The notes under the pieces are model-generated. The model was not told where the DNA came from. It saw nothing but the letters and a program-made list of their open reading frames with translations, and searched no databases. The translations under genes were made by a program, and so were the position numbers. A stretch of 64,000 nucleotides of DNA from JALOAT01 sp041687015 (GTDB lineage Bacteria > Pseudomonadota > Gammaproteobacteria > Thiohalomonadales > Thiohalomonadaceae): contig JAWLCT010000002.1 in the NCBI GenBank assembly GCA_041687015.1, positions 1 to 64,000 of the forward strand. The letters are read 5' to 3'. Below are positions 48,883-56,858 of this stretch, piece after piece (the first letter of the stretch is position 1; each line of letters starts with the position of its first letter).

Positions 48883-50031
48883 TTACTGGGAACGCGGATC
48901 GAAGAGCTTGCCATGCTCGGCAATGGCATAGCGATCGGTCATGCCGGCCACGTAGTCGGCCACCGCCCGGGCACGGCCTCCCTCGCCCGATTGGGACTCG
49001 AGGGCCCGCACGTGATGCTGGTGCTCCGGCGGCAGCAGGCGCGGCGACTCGAAAAACGCGCCGAACAGATCCCTCATGACCTTCTGCGCCTTGAAGGTCA
49101 TGCGGAGCACGCGGTAGTGCTGATAAAGCTCGGTGCGCAGGAAACGCTTCAGGGCACGGTGTTCTTCCGCCAGGGTTTCACTGAAGCCGATGAACGGCTG
49201 GCTGCGCGCGCGCACAGCATCCAGGTCCGCCGGGGCCGCCTCGGCCAGGCGTGCACCGCTGGTGTTGATGAGATCCACCACCTGCCGGTTGATCATGCGG
49301 CGCACGATCTCGTGCACCAGGCGTCGGCCGCTGAGCGCGGGGTAACGGGCGGTGACCGCCAGGTATTCGCGCTCGAAAAACGGCAGGGCGCGTAGCTGTT
49401 CGATACCGATGAGCCCGGCGCGCAGACCGTCATCCAGGTCGTGATTGTTGTAGGCGATGGCATCGGCGACGTTGGCAATCTGGGCTTCGAGGCCAGGCTG
49501 CCGGTTTTCCAGAAAGCGTCGGCCCACGTCGCCCAGGTGCGCGGCGTGGTCGCGGGCGCAATGCTTGAGAATGCCCTCGCGGGTTTCAAAGGTGAGATTG
49601 AGGCCACTGAACTCCGCGTAGCGGTTTTCCAGCTCGTCCACCACCCGCAGCGATTGCAGGTTGTGCTCGAAGCCGCCGTAGGGGGCCATGCACTCATTGA
49701 GAGCGTCCTGGCCGGCGTGACCGAAGGGTGTGTGCCCCAGGTCGTGGGCGAGGGTGATGGCCTCAGTGAGATCTTCGTTCAGGCGCAGGGCACGGGCGAT
49801 GGCACGGCCAATCTGGGCCACCTCCAGGGAGTGGGTGAGCCGCGTGCGGAACATGTCCCCTTCGTGGTTCACGAACACCTGGGTCTTGTATTCCAGGCGC
49901 CGGAACGCGGAAGAATGGACGATGCGATCGCGGTCCCGCTGGAACTCGCTGCGGTAGGCGGGCGGTTCTTCAGGGAAACGCCTGCCCCTCGAACGCTCGT
50001 CGCATGCAGCGTAAGGGGCAAGCACCGCCAT
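48883..50031 (-). CDS. dgt: dGTP triphosphohydrolase-like protein (HD domain)
   Basis: A 382-residue deoxynucleoside triphosphate hydrolase of the HD superfamily. HD residues: RTRLTHSLEVAQIGRAIAR, ITLAHDLGHTPFGHAGQDALNE and YNNHDLDDGLRAGL. The N-terminal SEFQRDRDRIVHSSAFRRLEYKTQVF is that of the short Dgt type, which acts on several dNTPs. It starts two bases after the aroB stop, so the aro genes and dgt are one transcript. Confidence 0.9.
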   Translation of the reverse strand: MAVLAPYAACDERSRGRRFPEEPPAYRSEFQRDRDRIVHSSAFRRLEYKTQVFVNHEGDMFRTRLTHSLEVAQIGRAIARALRLNEDLTEAITLAHDLGHTPFGHAGQDALNECMAPYGGFEHNLQSLRVVDELENRYAEFSGLNLTFETREGILKHCARDHAAHLGDVGRRFLENRQPGLEAQIANVADAIAYNNHDLDDGLRAGLIGIEQLRALPFFEREYLAVTARYPALSGRRLVHEIVRRMINRQVVDLINTSGARLAEAAPADLDAVRARSQPFIGFSETLAEEHRALKRFLRTELYQHYRVLRMTFKAQKVMRDLFGAFFESPRLLPPEHQHHVRALESQSGEGGRARAVADYVAGMTDRYAIAEHGKLFDPRSQ

Positions 50032-50033
50032 GT

Positions 50034-51116
50034 TCAGGCGCTCCCGTGCGCCGCGATGGCCGCCGAGATGTCGGCAGCCGTGGCCTCGGCCGTGACCACG
50101 GCCCGGCCGATGCCTTTCAACAGAACCAGTCGCAGCTGACCGTCCTGCACCTTCTTGTCCACCGCCATCAATTCCAAAAAGCGTCGGCTGTCGAGCGCAT
50201 CCGGAGCCTTCACGGGCAGTCCGGCGCGGGCAATGAGATTTCGGGTTCGCTCCACGTCGGCCTGAGACATCCAGCCGAGCCGCTGCGACAGCTCTGTGGC
50301 CATGACCATCCCGGTAGCGACCGCTTCTCCATGCAACCAGGCGCCGTAGCCCATGCCGGTCTCGATGGCATGCCCGAAGGTATGCCCCAGGTTCAGCAGG
50401 GCACGGGCGCCTGCCTCGGTTTCGTCCTCGGCCACAATGGCGGCCTTGTCTCGGCAGGACTGCTCGATGGCGTAGGCAAGCGCCTCGGGGTCGCGTGCCA
50501 GCAGACGATCGAGATGGTCATCCAGCCATTGGAAGAAATCCGCGTCGTTGATGAGGCCGTACTTGAGGACCTCCGCCAGGCCGGCGCGCAGCTGGCGATC
50601 GTCAAGGGTATTCAAAGTATCCGTGTCGGCGATGACGCACTGCGGCTGGTGGAAGGCGCCAATCATGTTCTTGCCAAGGGGATGATTGACGCCCGTTTTG
50701 CCACCCACCGACGAATCCACCTGGGACAACAGGGTGGTGGGAACCTGGATGAAAGCCACACCGCGCTGATAACACGCTGCAGCGAATCCGGTGAGATCGC
50801 CAATGACCCCGCCCCCCAGCGCCACCAGCGTGCAGCGCCGATCGAAACGGCGTTCCAGCAACCGATCGAAAACTGTATTCAGGGTTTCAAGACTCTTGTA
50901 TGCCTCGCCGTCAGGCAGCACGAGGCTGTCGACCTGGAAATCCTCCAGGCCGGCGAGCAGTGTTCGCAGATACAGGGGGGCAACCGTTTCATTGGTCACC
51001 ACCAACACCTGACGGCCGCGAACGTGCGGGGCAATGAACTCGCTGCGGCCGAGCAGACCGGTACCGATATAGATGGGGTAACTGCGCTCCCCGAGCTCAA
51101 CGCGAAGTGTTTTCAT
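50034..51116 (-). CDS. aroB: 3-dehydroquinate synthase
   Basis: A 360-residue NAD-dependent enzyme of the shikimate pathway. The NAD site GGGVIGDLTGFAAACYQRG, metal-ligand and substrate segments TTLLSQVDSSVGGKTGVNHP, NMIGAFHQP and LNLGHTFGHAIE are clear. Its ATG lies 52 bases past the aroK stop, on the same strand. Order pilQ-aroK-aroB-dgt is the gammaproteobacterial one. Confidence 0.97.
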   Translation of the reverse strand: MKTLRVELGERSYPIYIGTGLLGRSEFIAPHVRGRQVLVVTNETVAPLYLRTLLAGLEDFQVDSLVLPDGEAYKSLETLNTVFDRLLERRFDRRCTLVALGGGVIGDLTGFAAACYQRGVAFIQVPTTLLSQVDSSVGGKTGVNHPLGKNMIGAFHQPQCVIADTDTLNTLDDRQLRAGLAEVLKYGLINDADFFQWLDDHLDRLLARDPEALAYAIEQSCRDKAAIVAEDETEAGARALLNLGHTFGHAIETGMGYGAWLHGEAVATGMVMATELSQRLGWMSQADVERTRNLIARAGLPVKAPDALDSRRFLELMAVDKKVQDGQLRLVLLKGIGRAVVTAEATAADISAAIAAHGSA

Positions 51117-51168
51117 GGGGGTAGAACCTGCGGAATCCCCAGACTATAACGGATCCCGTGAAGCCCCG

Positions 51169-51720
51169 TCATGCGCCCTGACGTTTCGCTTCCGATTCAA
51201 GACGCCAGAGGATCTCGCGAATTACCGAACGGATTGAACGGTCGTCGGTATACACGACCATGTGAGCCACCTCGCGATAGAGCGGGTCGCGCACGGCCAT
51301 GATGTCTTCCAGCCGTTTTTTGGGATCGGCGGTCTGGAGCAGCGGTCGGTTCTTGTCCCGGGCGGTCCTGCGCAGCAGCTGCTCAATCGTGGCGTACAGA
51401 TAGATGACGGTGCCGCGCTCGCGCAAACACTGGCGGTTCTGATCTCCCAGCACCGCGCCGCCGCCCGTGGCGAGCACGATATCGTCTTCGCGGGTAAGCT
51501 GGTCGATGACATCTCGTTCGCGCTTGCGAAAACCCTCCTCACCTTCGATATCGAAAATGAGGGGAATGCTCGCCCCTGTGCGCCGCACGATCTCGTGATC
51601 CGTGTCTTTGAACTCCTTGTCCAGGGCGAGCGCCAGCTGACGACCAATGGTCGTCTTGCCGGCGCCCATGGGGCCAACCAGAAAGAGCCGATTGATCACG
51701 CCGCTTGACGCCTGGGTCAC
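51169..51720 (-). CDS. aroK: Shikimate kinase
   Basis: A 183-residue P-loop kinase that phosphorylates shikimate. Walker A is GPMGAGKTTIG (about residues 16-26), shikimate-binding DTDHEI and GGGAV follow, then the lid RTARDKNRPLL. The start is a GTG that overlaps the pilQ stop as GTGA; no ATG could give the whole domain. Coupled translation with pilQ is likely. Confidence 0.95.
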   Translation of the reverse strand: MTQASSGVINRLFLVGPMGAGKTTIGRQLALALDKEFKDTDHEIVRRTGASIPLIFDIEGEEGFRKRERDVIDQLTREDDIVLATGGGAVLGDQNRQCLRERGTVIYLYATIEQLLRRTARDKNRPLLQTADPKKRLEDIMAVRDPLYREVAHMVVYTDDRSIRSVIREILWRLESEAKRQGA

Positions 51721-53828
51721 TGGAGCTCGGCTTTCAGACCTTCCTTGAGGATCTTCGGGGTGACGAAAATCAGGAGCTCTGCCTTGTCATTGACCTTGGT
51801 GGTCGTACGGAACAACGCCCCAAGCACAGGAATGTCACCGAGCAGCGGTACCTTGTCGACGCTGTCACTGCGCGCCTGCTCATAGATGCCGCCAAGCACC
51901 ACCGTATCGCCATTCTCGACCAGCACCTGGGTTTCCACCGCGCGGGTGTCCACCGAAGGCACACCTGAGAAAATCTGACCGACACTGTCTTTGTTCACCT
52001 GGAGGTCCATGATGACGCGGTCGTCCGGCGTTATTTGAGGCGTGACCGCCAGCGACAGCACGGCCTTTTTGAAGGACACGCTGGTCGCACCGCTCGAACT
52101 CGCTTCCAGATAGGGAATATCGACACCCTGCTCGATGAACGCTTTCTTTTGATTCGCTGTCACCACACGCGGGCTCGAAATCAGCTCGCCGCGGCCCTCG
52201 CTCTGCATGGCCGAAAGTTCCAGGTCGACCAGGTAATCCGAACCCAGTATGGCAAGCGCGATGGATCCCGCGGCACCCGTCACCGGAAGGTTCACGTTCA
52301 GACGGTCGTTGAGTTGAGGGAGAGATACGGAGGGGTCGAAGACATCACGTCCACCGGCCAGATTGTCGAGACCACTTCCAACGGTCGTGTCGGTGCCGGA
52401 TGCGCTGCCAGTCGTGGTGACAAGACCCCTACCATCGTTCCGTCCAACGTATGTCGCACCGAAACGGGTACCAAGGCTCTTGCTGAAATCGTCATTGGCG
52501 ATGACGATGCGCGATTCGATGAGCACCTGTCGCACGGGAACATCAAGGCGGACCAGTACGCGTCGAATCTCATCGAGCTTGTCTGCCGTGTCCAGGATCA
52601 TGAGCGTGTTGGTCCGCTCGTCGATGGTGATGTTTCCGCGGCTGGACAGCAGCGAGTTTTGCTCCGCTTTGAGCAATGCCGCGATTTCGCCGGCCTTCGC
52701 ATAATTGATGCTGAAGAATTCGGTCCGCAGCGGCGCCAGCTCGGTGAGTTGCTGCTGCGCTTCGAGTTCCAGCTTTTCGCGCGCGGCCAGTTCCTCACTC
52801 GGGGCAATCAGCACCACATTCCCGTTCTTACGCATCCCCAGTCCCTTGGCTTTGAGGATGATATCCATCGCCTGATCCCAAGGTACATTCTTGAGCCGCA
52901 GCGTGATATTGCCCTGGACCGTATCCGAAGCAACGATGTTCAGGCCGGTGAAATCACCAATAAGCTGCAGCACCGCGCGAACATCGATATTCTGGAAATT
53001 AAGCGAGAGCCTTTCCCCCGTATATTCCTCTTCCTGTTTGGCAGCTCTCTGCTCGGGCGTCACTGGCCGGACGTCGATCGTGTAGACGTTTCCGACCTGA
53101 AAGGCCAAGTGCTCGTAATCACCTTCCGGTGTGATAACGAAACGGGCATGGCCCTCGCGGTTGTCGCTATCGATGGTCCTCACCGGCGTCGCGAAATCGG
53201 TGACATCCAACCGGCGGATCAGCGACTCTGGAACCCGTGCATCATAGAAATCCAGCACCAATGAGCGGCCCCGGGTCTGCAGGTCCGCCGTCACCGACGC
53301 CCCTGCGAGCGTAATGACGATGCGACCGGTGCCGTTTTCGGCGCGATGGAAATCGACGGAAGTGATCTCGTTTCGGGCTGCGGGCTCCACCGCCGCAGAT
53401 GCCGACATGCGGCTGCTCGCCGGGGATGTTCCATCGCCCAGCAGGACATGCACGACATTGTTCTGGACCCGAACGTCATAGGGCACGACACGCTCGAGCC
53501 CCACCACCACGCGGGTCCGATTTCCCGCCTGTGCGGTACGCAAACTATGTGCGATACCACCTGCCAACGATTGCGTTTTGGGCAGGTCGCCCATGCTGGT
53601 GTTTGGCAGATCGATGGCGAGGCGCGGCGGATTGTCGAGCGTGAACGTCATCGGCTTCGGCGCAGGACCCGACAGGGAAAATGTCAGTTGCGCTCGATCG
53701 CCGCTCATGGCTGCATAGTTGATGTCCTGTATGGCCAGACTTTGCGCTGCAGCTGAGGAAGCAGCGGCGAACAACAGAAAGCTCGCAAAACCGATGACGC
53801 GCCTGATGAACGAGTGGGCAGTTCTCAT
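51717..53828 (-). CDS. pilQ: Type IV pilus secretin
   Basis: A 703-residue outer-membrane secretin through which the type IV pilus passes. Signal peptide (FASFLLFAAASSAAAQS), then two AMIN domains that bind peptidoglycan (about residues 30-250), the N-domain LNFQNIDVRAVLQLIGDFTGLN, and the secretin core with VTANQKKAFIEQGVDIPY, SLAVTPQITPDDRVIMDL and VENGDTVVLGGIYEQ. The stop overlaps the aroK GTG. It is the last pil gene of the pilMNOPQ set. Confidence 0.96.
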   Translation of the reverse strand: MRTAHSFIRRVIGFASFLLFAAASSAAAQSLAIQDINYAAMSGDRAQLTFSLSGPAPKPMTFTLDNPPRLAIDLPNTSMGDLPKTQSLAGGIAHSLRTAQAGNRTRVVVGLERVVPYDVRVQNNVVHVLLGDGTSPASSRMSASAAVEPAARNEITSVDFHRAENGTGRIVITLAGASVTADLQTRGRSLVLDFYDARVPESLIRRLDVTDFATPVRTIDSDNREGHARFVITPEGDYEHLAFQVGNVYTIDVRPVTPEQRAAKQEEEYTGERLSLNFQNIDVRAVLQLIGDFTGLNIVASDTVQGNITLRLKNVPWDQAMDIILKAKGLGMRKNGNVVLIAPSEELAAREKLELEAQQQLTELAPLRTEFFSINYAKAGEIAALLKAEQNSLLSSRGNITIDERTNTLMILDTADKLDEIRRVLVRLDVPVRQVLIESRIVIANDDFSKSLGTRFGATYVGRNDGRGLVTTTGSASGTDTTVGSGLDNLAGGRDVFDPSVSLPQLNDRLNVNLPVTGAAGSIALAILGSDYLVDLELSAMQSEGRGELISSPRVVTANQKKAFIEQGVDIPYLEASSSGATSVSFKKAVLSLAVTPQITPDDRVIMDLQVNKDSVGQIFSGVPSVDTRAVETQVLVENGDTVVLGGIYEQARSDSVDKVPLLGDIPVLGALFRTTTKVNDKAELLIFVTPKILKEGLKAELQ

Positions 53829-53844
53829 TTTTTCTTCCTCGAAT

Positions 53845-54396
53845 TCATTCGGTGATCGCGAGGGCTGCGTCTCGCTTGATCCAACCGCCTAACCCGTCGG
53901 GAATGATTTCTTCAATTTCGACTTTCGTCTCGCTGACACGGACGATCTTGCCGTAGTTTTGACCGAGGTGGTTGCCCACCTGGACGCGATGGACCAGTCC
54001 GTCCGGCGCCTTGATGATGGCCCAGGTCTGGTCCTGATTCTCCAGGATTCCTGCAAACTCGAGCCCGTCAAGGGGGAACTGCTCGAGCGCTTCCTTATAG
54101 CGGTTCAAATCCGGCTCGAGATCGCTCCCACCTGCCCCTCCTGAACCGGCCAAGTGGGCCGATGCGCGCGGGGCAAATGGATCGCGTTCCTCGGCAGAAC
54201 TGTAGGCATAACTTTCGTAAACTTCGAACTCCGGTAGAGGTGCGATACGCCCCGCTGGACGGGACTTTACTTCGTCCACGAAGCCGCGGAGATCGCCGTG
54301 TTCACTGCCGGAGCATCCCACAAGCACCATGCTCGCCATGAGCAGCATGCCAACGACCGTTGAAGTCGACGTTAGGTGTTTCGGAGACCGCTTCAT
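53845..54396 (-). CDS. pilP: Type IV pilus assembly lipoprotein
   Basis: Inner-membrane lipoprotein of about 183 residues that links the PilNO complex to the PilQ secretin. Lipobox VLVGC follows a hydrophobic signal; the C-terminal beta domain (LEFAGILENQDQTWAIIKAPDG, VHRVQVGNHLGQNYGKI) binds the secretin. I list ATG 54396 (MKRSPKHL), which gives a normal signal peptide; a GTG at 54417 overlapping the pilO stop as GTGA would add seven residues and fits the habit of this operon. Confidence 0.92.
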   Translation of the reverse strand: MKRSPKHLTSTSTVVGMLLMASMVLVGCSGSEHGDLRGFVDEVKSRPAGRIAPLPEFEVYESYAYSSAEERDPFAPRASAHLAGSGGAGGSDLEPDLNRYKEALEQFPLDGLEFAGILENQDQTWAIIKAPDGLVHRVQVGNHLGQNYGKIVRVSETKVEIEEIIPDGLGGWIKRDAALAITE

Positions 54397-54413
54397 AGTT
54401 GCCCCACAGGCGC

Positions 54414-55067
54414 TCACTTCCTGCCTTTCTTACGTTTCGCGGCTTCGGCCTTTTTGGCAGCAGCAATTTCGTCAGGATCCAGATAGCGGTAGGTTTTCGC
54501 CGTGGCATTCATCACCAGACCGCCGGCATTTCCGGGGGATGGCTTGATCGCGACGTTTTGCAGCGTGACGATACGCGGAAGCGCGGCGACACCACTGACG
54601 AAAGCCCCAAAATGGTGATAGCCACCCGTTACCTGAATGGCGATTGGAAGCTCCGCATAGAACTCAAGTGGCGCTTCCTGTTCCGGCTTGAAGAGATCGA
54701 AGGTCAGCCCCGCTCCCAGACCTGCCTGGGTAATATCCACCAACAGATCGGCAACTTCCGTCTTGCTTGGCAGCTGCCGCAGCATGGTTCCGAAGGATTC
54801 TTCCATTTCCTTCATCTGCTGCTTGTAGGCATCCAGCGCAACGGCTTTGCTTTGCTTTTCGGTGAAATCCTGCTTCAGGGTCACCTCCTTTGCCTTGGCC
54901 GCCGCCAATTGGGTGCGAAGGTCCTGAAGGTGTAAGAAATATCCAAGGGCCAGAACAACCGCGCAGATAAAACCGATCACCACCGCCTTGGCTGCAACAG
55001 GCCAACTGCCAACGGTCTTGAAATCAAGCTGATTCAGACTTGTAAGATCAATGGCCATGACGGTCAC
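54414..55067 (-). CDS. pilO: Type IV pilus inner-membrane protein PilO
   Basis: A 217-residue bitopic protein; the membrane helix is AVVIGFICAVVLALGYF near residue 35, followed by coiled coil and a ferredoxin-like periplasmic fold (EFYAELPIAIQVTGGYHHFGAFVSGVAAL). It dimerises with PilN. The C-terminus is Lys/Ala-rich. ATG overlaps the pilN stop (ATGA). Confidence 0.94.
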   Translation of the reverse strand: MTVMAIDLTSLNQLDFKTVGSWPVAAKAVVIGFICAVVLALGYFLHLQDLRTQLAAAKAKEVTLKQDFTEKQSKAVALDAYKQQMKEMEESFGTMLRQLPSKTEVADLLVDITQAGLGAGLTFDLFKPEQEAPLEFYAELPIAIQVTGGYHHFGAFVSGVAALPRIVTLQNVAIKPSPGNAGGLVMNATAKTYRYLDPDEIAAAKKAEAAKRKKGRK

Positions 55068-55612
55068 TTCTTGGCTTTGTCAAAGGACTGCACCACGCGC
55101 AGCTTGAACGAACGACTGCTTTCGCTTTTATCGGACTGAATGATTTCGAGCACCGGATTTTCCAGCCACGGAGAGGCCTCGAGATTTCTCATCAATGCCG
55201 AAACGCGCGCATTGGATTGCGCGATACCTTCGATGACCAAGGTGGAGTTTTCCTGCAGCACACTGGTCAGGTACAAACCATCTGGGGTCGCTTTTACCAG
55301 TTCATCGAACAGATGCACGACCGCCGGACGATCACGCTGAAGTTGCTCGATAACCTTCATGCGCGCGACAAGCTGCTGTTTCTGAACTTCCAGATCGCGA
55401 ATTTCCTTGATTTGCGCCTCCACCGTCTCAATTTCCCTCTGCAGGAAGCTGTTACGAGAGTTCTGGTGGTCAATCATCCCGCTTATCTGGAAGTGGAAGA
55501 AGGCTATGACCAGCAGCATCAGAATCGCGGAACCGACCGCAACGGTCGCGAACTCGCGCTGCTTCTGCTTGCGCAGTTCGGCTCGCCAGGGAAGGAGATT
55601 GATGTGCGCCAT
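55064..55612 (-). CDS. pilN: Type IV pilus inner-membrane protein PilN
   Basis: A 182-residue bitopic protein. The short cytoplasmic tail MAHINLLPWRAELRKQKQ carries the conserved INLLPWR motif that docks in PilM; a membrane helix, coiled coil and ferredoxin-like domain follow. ATG 55612 shares its A with the pilM stop (TGATG). Confidence 0.95.
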   Translation of the reverse strand: MAHINLLPWRAELRKQKQREFATVAVGSAILMLLVIAFFHFQISGMIDHQNSRNSFLQREIETVEAQIKEIRDLEVQKQQLVARMKVIEQLQRDRPAVVHLFDELVKATPDGLYLTSVLQENSTLVIEGIAQSNARVSALMRNLEASPWLENPVLEIIQSDKSESSRSFKLRVVQSFDKAKK

Positions 55613-56682
55613 CAGTCGAAACTCCGCAGGGCCAGACCGCACGCAATCATCAGGGCCGGGGCATCGTTGTTCAGGATCTGGGCCTTGATGCGCGGCGCAA
55701 CCGTCATGTTGGTGAAGGGGTTCGCGACTGAGGTTGCGATGCCGAGCTTGCCCTCGATGAGCTCGCTGACACCCGGAATCGAAGAGCTGCCGCCGGCGAG
55801 GACGATGTAGTCGACCTGGTTGTACTGGCTGGACGAAAAGAAGAACTGGAGCGATCGGCTCACCTGCTGGGCCATGGCTTCCTTGAAGGGTTCGAGCACT
55901 TCAGGGATGTAGTTGTCCGGCAAGCCGCCCTGCCGTTTGGCCATGCCCGCCTCTTCATAGGAGAGCCCGTAGCGGCGCTGAATTTCCTCGGTCAGTTGCT
56001 TGCCGCCGAATACCTGCTCGCGGGTATAGATGGTTTTCAGGTCGTGCAGGACGTTGAGCGTGGTCATGGTCGCGCCGACGTCAACCACGGCGATGGTTTT
56101 GCCTATGCCCTTGTCCGGCATCTGATCGGCGAGCAGCGCGAAGGCGTTCTCCATCGCATAGGCTTCCACATCGATGATCTTGGCCGTGAGACCGGCAAGC
56201 TCGATGGCAGCCACGCGCACATCGACGTTTTCGCTGCGGGAGGCGGCGAGCAACACGTCGACCTGGCTGGTCTCCTCGCTGGAAGGCCCGAGGACCTCGA
56301 AATCGATGTTTACTTCTTCGAGCGGATAAGGAATGTACTGGTCCGCTTCCAGTTGAATCTGGGCCTCCATGTCATCGCCGGAGAGGTCGGCGGGCATGGT
56401 GATGATCTTGGTGATGACAGCGGAACCGGAAACGGCGGCGGCGGCCAGTTTCACGCGGGTCCCGGACTTCTTCACGGCGCGTCGAATGGCTTCGCCGACA
56501 CCTTCCATGTCGGAGATATTTTTTTCCACCACGGAGTTCGCGGGCAGCGGTTCCACCGCATAGCTTTCGACACGATACCGGTTTCCGCTCTTGCTCAATT
56601 CGAGCAGCTTCACCGCGGTCGTACTGATGTCCAAGCCGAGGATCGGTGGACTCTTGCGCTTTAGCGTTGGCAGGCGGAACAT
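55612..56682 (-). CDS. pilM: Type IV pilus assembly ATPase-like protein PilM
   Basis: A 356-residue actin-like cytoplasmic protein that binds the PilN tail. ILGLDISTTAVKLLELSKSGNRYRVE is the phosphate-1 loop, AVVDVGATMTTLNVLHD the phosphate-2 loop, and IVLAGGSSSIPGVSELIE the adenosine loop. First gene of the pil operon, behind a good predicted promoter and AAAGGGA ribosome site. Confidence 0.96.
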   Translation of the reverse strand: MFRLPTLKRKSPPILGLDISTTAVKLLELSKSGNRYRVESYAVEPLPANSVVEKNISDMEGVGEAIRRAVKKSGTRVKLAAAAVSGSAVITKIITMPADLSGDDMEAQIQLEADQYIPYPLEEVNIDFEVLGPSSEETSQVDVLLAASRSENVDVRVAAIELAGLTAKIIDVEAYAMENAFALLADQMPDKGIGKTIAVVDVGATMTTLNVLHDLKTIYTREQVFGGKQLTEEIQRRYGLSYEEAGMAKRQGGLPDNYIPEVLEPFKEAMAQQVSRSLQFFFSSSQYNQVDYIVLAGGSSSIPGVSELIEGKLGIATSVANPFTNMTVAPRIKAQILNNDAPALMIACGLALRSFD

Positions 56683-56729
56683 TTTTCCCTTTAGATATCC
56701 GCGGTTAGAGGCAATGCTTGCCGAAGGAC

Positions 56730-56758
56730 ATTAAATACCAGAGTCAAATACGGGTCAA
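56730..56758 (-). promoter_or_regulatory. Predicted pilMNOPQ promoter
   Basis: TTGACC and TTTAAT with a 17-base spacer on the minus strand, about 50 bases before pilM. Divergent from ponA. Confidence 0.6.
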
Positions 56759-56783
56759 CACGTACTTTCAAGTGAGGCTTACA

Positions 56784-56830
56784 TAGTGTGAAACCCGTAA
56801 ACACTTTATACTGGAAGACTTTTCTATACT
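56784..56830 (+). promoter_or_regulatory. Candidate ponA promoter (two TATACT boxes)
   Basis: TATACT occurs at 56807-56812 and 56825-56830, 29-47 bases before ponA; -35 hexamers are poor. Confidence 0.3.
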
Positions 56831-56858
56831 TGGTGACCCAATTCTCAAAGCTACCAAG